From: Pseudomonadota bacterium | GTDB lineage: Bacteria > Desulfobacterota > Desulfobulbia > Desulfobulbales > JAGXFP01 | Direction of reading: 5' to 3' | Length of the DNA stretch: 44,338 nucleotides | Assembly (NCBI GenBank): GCA_018814305.1 | Contig: JAHJAA010000004.1 | Location: 1 to 44,338 of the forward strand | Shown: positions 19,035 to 26,469 of the stretch, one piece after another | How positions within the stretch are numbered: position 1 is the first letter of the stretch | How the letters are laid out: every line of letters starts with the position of its first letter | The notes under the pieces: model-generated | Told to the model about the DNA's origin: nothing | Seen by the model: only the letters and a program-made list of their open reading frames with translations | Databases searched by the model: none | Program-made: the position numbers and the translations under genes

Positions 19035-19388
19035 ATGATTTCGACAAGTTATTCGGCCTTAAGCGCCTTAAGGGCCTTCAGCAAAAAACTCGATGTAACA
19101 GCCAACAATACGGCAAATGCCGACTCTGATGGTTTCAAAAAATCAAAAGTCACCTTGGAGGAGACTGTCCCGGCGGGCGTTACCTCCAGGGTTGAGACTA
19201 TAACCGATCCCGGCCCCATGGTCTTTGAACAAACCAGCCAGGGCGAAATGCCGGTGGAGAAATCAAATGTAGAGCTGACCGAAGAACTACCAAACCTGCT
19301 CTTAACCCGCCGTTTTTTTCAAGCCAACCTTAAAACGATCGAAACCGAAGGCGAAATGCTCGGGAGTCTTCTCGACATAAAGGGCTAA
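19035..19388 (+). CDS. Orphan flagellar basal-body rod-like protein
   Basis: A 117-aa protein with both ends of the FlgB/C/F/G rod and hook family. The N-terminal Flg_bb_rod motif is SALSALRAFSKKLDVTANNT then ANADSDGFK (7-35). The C-terminal helix is VELTEELPNLLLTRRFFQAN with LKTIETEGEML following. There is almost no middle domain, so it is shorter than FlgC (about 135 aa) and much shorter than FlgG. A strong SD (GGAGG, 19024-19028) precedes the ATG. No other flagellar gene is near; the upstream sigma28-type promoter supports a flagellar role. It could be a divergent FlgC-like subunit or an accessory rod component. It converges with pyrC, stops 4 bases apart. Confidence 0.8.
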   Translation: MISTSYSALSALRAFSKKLDVTANNTANADSDGFKKSKVTLEETVPAGVTSRVETITDPGPMVFEQTSQGEMPVEKSNVELTEELPNLLLTRRFFQANLKTIETEGEMLGSLLDIKG

Positions 19389-19392
19389 CCAA

Positions 19393-20739
19393 TTATCCGG
19401 GAAGCTCAGAGCCCTCAAAACAATTCCAGGTAACGGCTCCTCCCACCATGGTCAACATGGCACGACCGGTCATCTCCATCCCAATGAAAGGTGAATTCCG
19501 ACTTTTAGACAAAATCTTTTCAGCTGTAAAGACGTACTGCACATCGGGATCGATGATTGTCAAGTCGGCCGGACTTCCAGGCTCAAGCCCTCCACCCGGA
19601 ACTTTAAGAATCCGGGCCGGATTCGTTGACATCAAACGCACGAAACCGGAAGGATCAATAATTCCTTCCCTAACAAGTGACAAAGTTAACGGTACAGACG
19701 TTTCCAGGCCGATAATACCATTGGCGGCCAAATCAAATTCACGGTCTTTCTCAAGTCTGCTGTGGGGGGCATGGTCAGTGGCAATGACATCCAAGGTCCC
19801 ATCAGCTAGTCCCTTAATAATAGCCTGCCTGTCTTCTTCCGCCCGCAGGGGGGGATTCATTTTCGCATTCGAATTATATTGCCCCACCGCATCTTCAGTT
19901 AATGTAAAATAATGGGGGGCTGTTTCAGCGGTAACCGGCCACCCCTGAGCCTTTGCCCGCCTGATAAGCTCAACCGACTCGCTGGTGCTGACATGGGCGA
20001 TATGAACAGGCCGGCCGGTATAGGCCGCAAGGGCCAGATCCCGATAAACCATAATACTTTCGGCAACAGCAGGAATGCCGCGCAGGCCTAGACGAGTCGA
20101 AATGACACCATCGTTCATGCACCCACCACGGCTTAAGCTCGGCTCTTCTGCATGGGAAATAACCAGAAGGTCATAATTCCCTGCATATTCCAACGCCCTT
20201 TTAAAGAGTTGGCTATCCGCCACCGGCAGACCATCATCCGAGACCGCGACAACTCCGGCCTGACGCATCTCACCAAATTCAGCAAGCTCCTTCCCTTCAG
20301 CTCCCTTACTGATACACCCCACCGGATAGACACGAGTCCCGGCATCTTTGGCCAGAGCATTAATCAGCGTAGTCACCGCCCGTGAGTCATTAACCGGTTG
20401 GGTATTCGGCATACAGGCCACCGCAGTAAAACCTCCGGCTGCGGCAGCTCGAGTCCCAGAAACAATGGTCTCTTTGTACTCGGCACCAGGCTCCCGGAGA
20501 TGCACATGCATATCAATCAATCCAGGAACCAACCATTTCCCTTTAAGGTCAAGACGAAGGCAATCATCGGGAACTGATAAGGCTTCTGATGGTTCAAAAA
20601 CAGCCTTCACCTTGCCATCTACAACCAGAAGATGAAAACGACCTTCACGGTTATTCCGAGGATCAATAAGATGAGCATTCTCAAAAAGAATAGTCAGGGG
20701 CTTCATTGCCAGTGCAATATCGTGTTGCAAAATACCCAT
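19393..20739 (-). CDS. pyrC: Dihydroorotase (class I)
   Basis: A 448-aa amidohydrolase that cyclises carbamoyl-aspartate in pyrimidine synthesis. Metal ligands are visible: H78-X-H80 (DMHVHLREPG), D169 (SDDG, replacing the carbamylated lysine of class II enzymes), H196, H249 and D322 (ATDHAPHS). Class I enzymes of this kind can form complexes with aspartate transcarbamoylase, and pyrB lies directly upstream. ATG 20739 has GGAGGAG inside the pyrB end, 10-11 bases away; an ATG at 20706 is possible but has no such site. Confidence 0.95.
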   Translation of the reverse strand: MGILQHDIALAMKPLTILFENAHLIDPRNNREGRFHLLVVDGKVKAVFEPSEALSVPDDCLRLDLKGKWLVPGLIDMHVHLREPGAEYKETIVSGTRAAAAGGFTAVACMPNTQPVNDSRAVTTLINALAKDAGTRVYPVGCISKGAEGKELAEFGEMRQAGVVAVSDDGLPVADSQLFKRALEYAGNYDLLVISHAEEPSLSRGGCMNDGVISTRLGLRGIPAVAESIMVYRDLALAAYTGRPVHIAHVSTSESVELIRRAKAQGWPVTAETAPHYFTLTEDAVGQYNSNAKMNPPLRAEEDRQAIIKGLADGTLDVIATDHAPHSRLEKDREFDLAANGIIGLETSVPLTLSLVREGIIDPSGFVRLMSTNPARILKVPGGGLEPGSPADLTIIDPDVQYVFTAEKILSKSRNSPFIGMEMTGRAMLTMVGGAVTWNCFEGSELPG

Positions 20740-20745
20740 GAGGTA

Positions 20746-21705
20746 TCAATCTCCTCCTGCCAGAAGATAGAGTAGAGCCATTCGCACCGCTACTCCATTG
20801 GTCACCTGATCAAGGATGACTGAGTGAGAACCGTCGGCCAAGGCCGGATCCATTTCGACCCCTCGATTGATGGGGCCCGGGTGCATAATGATCACATCCG
20901 GCTTGGCCAGCTTCAAAATATCTTCGGTGATACCGAAAAAAGCGGCATATTCCCTTAACGATGGGATAAGCGGATCGAGTTGCCTCTCCTGCTGAATCCT
21001 GAGCGCCATTATGACATCAGCACCCTTGACAGCCTCTCGAGGAGACAGGCAAACTTGAGCGCCCAATTGTTCAAGATACCGAGGCATCATGGTTGCAGGC
21101 CCACTGACCCGGACCGTCGCCCCCATTTTTGTAAACCCGATGATATCCGAATGGGCGACACGACTATGGGCAATATCGCCGATAATCGCCACCGTCAAGC
21201 CGGCAATAGTCCCCTTTTTCTCCTTGACCGTCATAAGATCAAGCAACCCCTGACTGGGGTGTTCATGGGTCCCGTCTCCAGCATTAATTATTGACGCATC
21301 AAGATGTTTGGCAAGAAGTTGGGCTGCCCCAGAAGAGGAATGCCTGATAATGATAATATCAGGTTTCATCGCTTCAAGATTTAAAGCTGTATCAACTAAC
21401 GTTTCACCCTTGGTGGCACTGCTAGTAGATTTTGATATACTGAATGTATCGGCAGAAAGTCTTTTGGCAGCGATTTCGAATGATAATTTAGTCCTGGTGC
21501 TCGGTTCAAAGAAGAGATTAATAACCGTTCTTCCCCGAAGGGTGGGCACTTTTTTGATTGATCTGTTTGATATTTCCCGAAATGATTCCGCAGTCTGAAT
21601 AACAAGGGAAATATCGTCTTCAGTCAGATTTTCAAGCCCAAGAATGTGCTTATGACGAAAAGTATGTTCTATGCCCATAGTCCCATGAGTTCTTCCATGT
21701 TTCAT
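20746..21705 (-). CDS. pyrB: Aspartate carbamoyltransferase catalytic chain
   Basis: Catalyses carbamoyl-phosphate plus aspartate to carbamoyl-aspartate, the committed step of pyrimidine synthesis. Carbamoyl-phosphate binding motif [12 protein letters not shown], the KGETLVDT loop, and the C-terminal HPGPINRG signature are all present. The start is uncertain: ATG 21705 gives 319 aa, ATG 21678 gives 310 aa (the usual length), and neither has a good SD; an in-frame TTG lies at 21717. No pyrI follows; pyrC does, 6 bases on, suggesting an Aquifex-type catalytic complex. A 20-codon ORF lies in frame directly upstream. Confidence 0.93.
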   Translation of the reverse strand: MKHGRTHGTMGIEHTFRHKHILGLENLTEDDISLVIQTAESFREISNRSIKKVPTLRGRTVINLFFEPSTRTKLSFEIAAKRLSADTFSISKSTSSATKGETLVDTALNLEAMKPDIIIIRHSSSGAAQLLAKHLDASIINAGDGTHEHPSQGLLDLMTVKEKKGTIAGLTVAIIGDIAHSRVAHSDIIGFTKMGATVRVSGPATMMPRYLEQLGAQVCLSPREAVKGADVIMALRIQQERQLDPLIPSLREYAAFFGITEDILKLAKPDVIIMHPGPINRGVEMDPALADGSHSVILDQVTNGVAVRMALLYLLAGGD

Positions 21706-21717
21706 CTCGTTGATCAA

Positions 21718-21780
21718 TCAAATATATTCTCTTCCACCGACATACGTAAAAAGATCCCTGCCGATGAAAGAATCATTCAT
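21718..21780 (-). CDS. Possible pyrB leader peptide, 20 codons
   Basis: ATG 21780 begins MNDSFIGRDLFTYVGGREYI and stops at TGA 21718. A strong GAGGAGA lies about 12 bases before this ATG (about 8 before an adjacent TTG). The next codon after the stop is TTG of the extended pyrB frame. It may be a translated leader, as known for enterobacterial pyrBI attenuation, although I see no attenuator hairpin with a U-tract. Alternatively it is a dead N-terminal extension or chance. Confidence 0.3.
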   Translation of the reverse strand: MNDSFIGRDLFTYVGGREYI

Positions 21781-21821
21781 CAAAACAATACTCTCCTCGT
21801 ACAAATACGACCTTTACGACA

Positions 21822-22454
21822 TTAATGAACAATTTTTCCAATCCGTTTCCATCGAGGGAAGAAGACATCATGATCCCAAGACCAGTAAATCACAAAGGCT
21901 TTACCCTTTACCGCTTTTATATCGACAAATTTCCAGAATCTTGAGTCATGACTATTGTCTCGATTATCCCCCATGACAAAAAGAGAATGCTCCGGAACAA
22001 TGATTGGACCGAAATTATCTCTGGGTTGAATGTCTGAGGAAAAAATACGTTCGTCAAGATAAACCCCGGGATCTTCAGCAATCGGCTCGCCATTGACCAA
22101 GAGTTTTTTTTCAATCATTTCAACTCGGTCACCAGGAAGGCCAATAACTCTTTTGATAAAATCCTGTGAGGGATTCAACGGAAATTTAAAAACGACAATA
22201 TCGTTTCTCTCTGGCAGTTTCACCGGGACCAACACACTCCCAGTAAAAGGATTCTTAATCCCATATATAAATTTACTGACCAGGATATGATCACCGACCA
22301 TCAAGGTTGGAATCATTGACCCTGAAGGAATTTTAAATGCTTGAACAACAAAAGTCCGGATAAACAGAGCCAAAAGCAACGCAATGAGTATTGCTTCGGC
22401 ATACTCTCTGAAAATAGATTTTTTCGGCAACTCAACTTCGGCAACTTCAGTCAA
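21822..22454 (-). CDS. lepB: Signal peptidase I
   Basis: A 210-aa inner-membrane peptidase that removes Sec/Tat signal peptides. One N-terminal membrane helix (about 17-38) precedes the catalytic serine in IPSGSMIPTL (S46 in this numbering), the general-base lysine in DFIKRVIGLPGD (K102), and the conserved GDNRDNSHDSR box. I chose TTG 22454 because GAGGAGA lies 6 bases upstream; a GTG five codons earlier overlaps that SD. It is followed by pyrB with a gap of about 115 bases. Confidence 0.93.
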   Translation of the reverse strand: MTEVAEVELPKKSIFREYAEAILIALLLALFIRTFVVQAFKIPSGSMIPTLMVGDHILVSKFIYGIKNPFTGSVLVPVKLPERNDIVVFKFPLNPSQDFIKRVIGLPGDRVEMIEKKLLVNGEPIAEDPGVYLDERIFSSDIQPRDNFGPIIVPEHSLFVMGDNRDNSHDSRFWKFVDIKAVKGKAFVIYWSWDHDVFFPRWKRIGKIVH

Positions 22455-23061
22455 TTGAATTCTCCTCACTATATAAAAATCGCCTGAGTCCGAAATGGGA
22501 TTTAATCACTTTGAATTCCGGCAAGGCGAAAGACTTTACCCGAGATGAAAGAACAACAGGCTTGTCGACTCACCAACCAAATACTACAGGCCTATGTCAA
22601 AGCAAGAAAAGCTTAACGAAAAAACTAGGATACGAATCCAATTTAAATGGATTTGAGGAAAACAACCGTGCTATTTAATAAGAATAACTAGGGCATCTAA
22701 GCTGATTTGTAGAATAGGAGTCTTCGATTCCTGCAGCAAATGCATGGTAATTCCTAAAATTATCCTAAAAGAACACTAAAATTAAGCTTCTCTCTATCTA
22801 CCTTAACCAAGGCAAAAACTCAAGTTTGTTTACTTTCAAAGTATTTTTAGTTTTAGAATATTATATGTCGATAGCAAAATAAAATGACGGCAAAGGGATT
22901 CTATGCTAATCACGCTTGCCCCTCTCTAAAATATATGCCTTCTGTAAAGGTGATAATGAATACGCGATACGAAGTGAGGGTTGTTTTATTTGAAGCAAAA
23001 CAAAACGGCCATAAACGAAATTCATTAACATTAATAATCGCTAACTAACTCCAACAAATTA

Positions 23062-23105
23062 TATATAACAGCAGAGTACAACATGTTGTGTTCTGCTGTT
23101 ATATA
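23062..23105 (+). repeat. 44-bp near-perfect palindrome
   Basis: The left 22 bases (TATATAACAGCAGA...) and right 22 bases are inverted copies except at two adjacent pairs. In a rightward transcript those two pairs are U-G and G-U wobbles, whereas leftward they would be A-C mismatches. It is therefore an almost continuous 20-bp RNA stem with a tiny loop centred on ACATGT, or a symmetric protein-binding site. No U-tract follows. Confidence 0.7.
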
Positions 23106-23226
23106 GCCACAAAACAAAGCATCTTTTCATCCATTACCATAAGATGAGTGATTAAGAATCAGCGCACCCAGCTCAATAATTTTGGTTTTTTTTTAAGAAT
23201 TACGGAAACTAACGATCAATTTATTC

Positions 23227-23255
23227 TTGACATAATTTTTATTTATGTCTCTAAT
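23227..23255 (+). promoter_or_regulatory. Sigma70-type promoter upstream of pilM
   Basis: TTGACA (23227-23232), a 17-nt spacer and TCTAAT (23250-23255; 5 of 6). It would give a leader of about 225 nt before pilM. It is the best promoter candidate for the pilMNOP-secretin operon. I did not find a sigma54 -24/-12 pair in this stretch. Confidence 0.6.
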
Positions 23256-23486
23256 GGTCTACATAAACAAAAAGCTACTCCAAGAACAGCCTTTAAACAT
23301 ACTGATTTGATTGAGTTTTTTGGGGAAACTCAGCGTGGCACGAAGACCCGACTAAATCGGCTAAAACATTGATAAAACGAGAAAAACGGACATGATCAAC
23401 ACACCCCTACAATCTTTTATTCTTGTTATAGAACGGTTACATTCCATCAACCTTCCCATGAACCGATAACGGCAGGAACAGTCATT

Positions 23487-24578
23487 ATGGGTGGTTTTAA
23501 ATTATCCGACCTTAACTTTAAATTATCTTTCCCCGGAAAGCAGAAGCTAGCCGTTGGCCTGGATATTGGGTCGCATGCCATCAAAGTGTGCCAACTTGAA
23601 TCAGCTGGAGATGGATACAAATTAGTTTCATTAGGAAGTGCAACGCTTCCAGCCGATGCAGTCGAAGATGGCGTTCTGAATGACGCCGAAGCTGTCGGCA
23701 AAGTCCTCGGAACACTGATCAAAAATCTTGGGTTATCCAAGAAAAGGGTAGCTATTTCCATTTCCGGGTATTCCGTTATTGTTAAAAAAATAAATCTGGC
23801 AGTCATGGAAGAAGAGGAACTCGCCTCGCATATCCAGGCTGAAGCCGAACAATATATCCCTTTTGATATCGATGAAGTTTATCTTGACTACCAAGACCTT
23901 CATACCAATACGGATGATGATGATCGGACGGACATCATGCTTGTCGCAGCAAAAAAAGATGTTGTCGACGGTTATCTTACCATGCTCACGGCAGCAGGTT
24001 TAAAAACAGTTGTTGTAGATGTTGACGCCTTTGCCCTTGAGAATGCCTATGGGTATAATTTTGGTGGTGAGGATGAAAATGTGGCACTGGTTGATATCGG
24101 TGCATCTAAAATGAATATCAACATCGTTGCGAAAGGAACATCGGTTCTCGCCAGAGACGTTGTCCTCGGCAGCAGGCTTCTAACCGAACAAATCCAAGGT
24201 CACTTTGATATTTCCTTTGAAGAAGCTGAAGACCTTAAGACAGGAAAGCAAGCCCCCGCCGACAAAAAAGAGGACCTTGAAGAAATTTTTGTTAACACCT
24301 GCACCCAATGGGTTACAGAGGTTAAAAGGGCTCTTGATTTTTATTATTCAAACTACCCGGACGAAACAATTAACCGAGTGGTATTGAGCGGAGGAGGAGC
24401 AAAGGTCAAAGGGCTTGCTAAACTTTTCACAGAAGAGACAGGTATCAAGAGCGAAATATTCAATCCTTTCGCGAGGGCGACTACCGACCCCAGTAAAATT
24501 GATTCTGATTATCTGAAAAATATTGCCCCTGAAATGGCTCTCTCAACTGGACTAGCAACACGTTCATCGGATATTTAA
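23487..24578 (+). CDS. pilM: Type IV pilus assembly protein PilM
   Basis: A 363-aa actin/FtsA-like cytoplasmic ATPase-fold protein that docks on the PilN N-terminus. The nucleotide-binding fold is visible in LAVGLDIGSHAIKV (21-34), VALVDIGASKMNI (about 196-208) and VVLSGGGAKVKGL (about 304-316). The stretch HIQAEAEQYIPFDIDEVYLD is characteristic of PilM. It is first of a pilM-N-O-P run, which forms the inner-membrane alignment complex between the motor and the secretin. Length is typical. AGGAAC lies upstream of the ATG. Confidence 0.93.
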   Translation: MGGFKLSDLNFKLSFPGKQKLAVGLDIGSHAIKVCQLESAGDGYKLVSLGSATLPADAVEDGVLNDAEAVGKVLGTLIKNLGLSKKRVAISISGYSVIVKKINLAVMEEEELASHIQAEAEQYIPFDIDEVYLDYQDLHTNTDDDDRTDIMLVAAKKDVVDGYLTMLTAAGLKTVVVDVDAFALENAYGYNFGGEDENVALVDIGASKMNINIVAKGTSVLARDVVLGSRLLTEQIQGHFDISFEEAEDLKTGKQAPADKKEDLEEIFVNTCTQWVTEVKRALDFYYSNYPDETINRVVLSGGGAKVKGLAKLFTEETGIKSEIFNPFARATTDPSKIDSDYLKNIAPEMALSTGLATRSSDI

Positions 24579-24669
24579 CCATTGGACTCCGAATGAACCC
24601 AAGTTGTATTACCGCGATAAAGCGAAAAAACATTTCCGCCCAGTCATTTCTTAAAGAATCGGGAAGGTT

Positions 24670-25233
24670 ATGATCCAAATAAATTTATTACCTGTTAAAC
24701 AGATTAAACTCAGGATGCAAGTCCGCAATGAGGCGGCAATATTCATCCTGACCCTTTTTATCGTCATCGTCGGATTGACCGGAATGTGTATGGCCAAAAA
24801 CGGGACGATCAAGAGCATGAAAGCAGACAATCAGGAATTAAGTACAAAGAAGGCATCCTATCAACCAATTCTGAACGAGATTGAAAAATTAAAGAAGGAC
24901 AAGGCAGAACAAGAGACCAAACTTGAAGTTATTAAAAAATTAAAAACCGGCTCCCAGACCGCTGTTATGGTACTTGACGAGATTGCCCGGTTAACCTTAA
25001 GTAACCGCCTCTGGCTAGCTTCTCTAACCCAAAACGCCAGCACCTTAAGTGTTGCTGGAACTGCCTTAGACAATGCAACCATTGCCCAATACATGGAACG
25101 AATCAACGCGTCCCCTTTCTTTCTGAATGTGGAACTATCAGGGACATCGCAACTCGTTGTAGCTGGAGCAAAATTGAAATCATTCACCTTGACAATAGCA
25201 ATCGCCCCGCCGGGTACCTCCGGTGGTAAGTAA
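24670..25233 (+). CDS. pilN: Type IV pilus assembly protein PilN
   Basis: A 187-aa inner-membrane protein. The first residues IQINLLPVK form the conserved PilM-binding peptide. One membrane helix (about 22-42) is followed by a coiled coil (about 45-95) and a ferredoxin-like periplasmic domain (LTLSNRLWLASLTQ onward). A 91-base gap without a gene separates it from pilM. Its partner PilO follows 16 bases later. Confidence 0.9.
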   Translation: MIQINLLPVKQIKLRMQVRNEAAIFILTLFIVIVGLTGMCMAKNGTIKSMKADNQELSTKKASYQPILNEIEKLKKDKAEQETKLEVIKKLKTGSQTAVMVLDEIARLTLSNRLWLASLTQNASTLSVAGTALDNATIAQYMERINASPFFLNVELSGTSQLVVAGAKLKSFTLTIAIAPPGTSGGK

Positions 25234-25249
25234 CTAAGGATGCCAAGGA

Positions 25250-25861
25250 ATGCACCCACAGGTTGAAAAAATTAAAAAGGCTTACGAGAATTTTCTCGAC
25301 GAGAAACTTGCCCATATTAATCGGCAATATAAGTTGGGACTTCTTCTTGCTACCCTGATTGTACCGACAGTTTTGGTCTTTTTTTTCTTACTGCGCCCCA
25401 TGGGAGAAGAAATTGACAAACTTGCGAAGGACAATCAATACTTAAAGGGTGAAATTCAGAAAGTTGAGGCCTTAGCTGGAAAACTTGACGAGCATAAAGC
25501 TGAAAAGGCTGAAGTAGAACTTCGCTTAAAGGCAGCCTCACTCCTCCTCCCAAGACAAAAAGAGATTCCTCGACTTCTTACAAGCATATCAGAACAAGGC
25601 ACGAGCTCAGGTCTTGATTTTGTTTCTTTTTATCCGAGAGGGGAACAACCGTCACAGTTTTATTCGATTATTCCTGTTTCCATTACCGTTCTTGGGTCAT
25701 ACCATAAGATAGGTACTTTTTTGGATCGGATCAGCAAATTAAATCGAATCGTTACAGTTAATAGTCTTTCCTTAGGGGGGGCGCAATTGGTTGACAATGA
25801 AATGCGACTTTCTGCTTCACTTGAACTAACCACATATCGTTTTCAAGATAGTGCAAACTAG
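25250..25861 (+). CDS. pilO: Type IV pilus assembly protein PilO
   Basis: A 203-aa inner-membrane protein that pairs with PilN. A short cytoplasmic part (1-27), one membrane helix (about 29-48, ending LRPM), a coiled coil (about 52-95) and a periplasmic ferredoxin-like domain (EIPRLLTSISEQGTSSGLDF onward) are in the order expected. Start ATG 25250 has AAGGA upstream. Confidence 0.9.
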   Translation: MHPQVEKIKKAYENFLDEKLAHINRQYKLGLLLATLIVPTVLVFFFLLRPMGEEIDKLAKDNQYLKGEIQKVEALAGKLDEHKAEKAEVELRLKAASLLLPRQKEIPRLLTSISEQGTSSGLDFVSFYPRGEQPSQFYSIIPVSITVLGSYHKIGTFLDRISKLNRIVTVNSLSLGGAQLVDNEMRLSASLELTTYRFQDSAN

Positions 25862-25887
25862 AAATTTAAAGCGCAACCGGGTCAGTT

Positions 25888-26469
25888 ATGAATTTTTTTA
25901 AAAACAAAGCGATAAATATCTCAGGGGTATTACTCTCCTGTTGCTTCGCACTGACTTTATTTACAACTCCTCTCTTCGGACAAAATCATGCCCAGGATGA
26001 GCTTACGTTTGAGCAATCCGAGCAAACTGTTATGAGTGAGGAGATGTCCGCAGAAAATATTAAAATCACCCGCACCCTTGCTGAACTTTTGAAATCTATG
26101 AACATCAAAGCATTTAGCTATGAAGTTGAGGGAAGACCTGATCCTTTTATGCCTTTTATTTCCGACAGAACTTCTCCGGTTGCATCAGAAACATCTGATA
26201 CTGAAAAACTCACCGGGATGAGGCAGTATGAACCAGGGCAGTTGTCCCTGGTTGCTATCATGCTGTCAGATGATAATCCTATGGCAATGGTACAAGACTC
26301 AGCAGGCAAAGGGTATGTTATAAGACGCGGTACGAAAATCGGCAGGTCCGGTATTGTATCGGACATTATCGGAAATCAGGTTATCATTAAACAGTTGACT
26401 TATTCCATGTCCAAGGAAAGGAAATACAAAACTGTCGAGATGATTTTAAGAAAAGAGGGAGAAAAGTAG
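25888..26469 (+). CDS. pilP: Type IV pilus assembly protein PilP
   Basis: A 193-aa protein linking PilNO to the secretin. The N-terminal hydrophobic segment (about 10-30) has Cys18-Cys19 but no clean lipobox, so it may be a lipoprotein or a plain exported protein. The hallmark RPDPFMPF (82-89) and the C-terminal beta-domain (LVAIMLSDDNPMAMVQDSAG then VIRRGTKIG) identify PilP. Its TAG stop overlaps the GTG of the next gene by one base, implying coupled translation. Confidence 0.9.
   Translation: MNFFKNKAINISGVLLSCCFALTLFTTPLFGQNHAQDELTFEQSEQTVMSEEMSAENIKITRTLAELLKSMNIKAFSYEVEGRPDPFMPFISDRTSPVASETSDTEKLTGMRQYEPGQLSLVAIMLSDDNPMAMVQDSAGKGYVIRRGTKIGRSGIVSDIIGNQVIIKQLTYSMSKERKYKTVEMILRKEGEK

Larger units (their letters stand above)
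22455..23486. other. Long AT-rich non-coding region upstream of the pilus cluster
   Basis: About 1 kb with no convincing gene between divergent lepB and pilM. It contains a 44-bp palindrome (23062-23105) and a good promoter (23227-23255). The only frame of some length (23148-23372, 74 codons, GTG start, no SD) spans that promoter and resembles nothing I know. Base composition changes here from the more GC-rich upstream genes to the AT-richer pilus cluster. Confidence 0.6.

Noticed and set aside
23148-23372. 74-codon open frame upstream of pilM
   Set aside because: GTG start without an SD, unlike any protein I know, and it spans a good promoter; kept only as part of the non-coding region.
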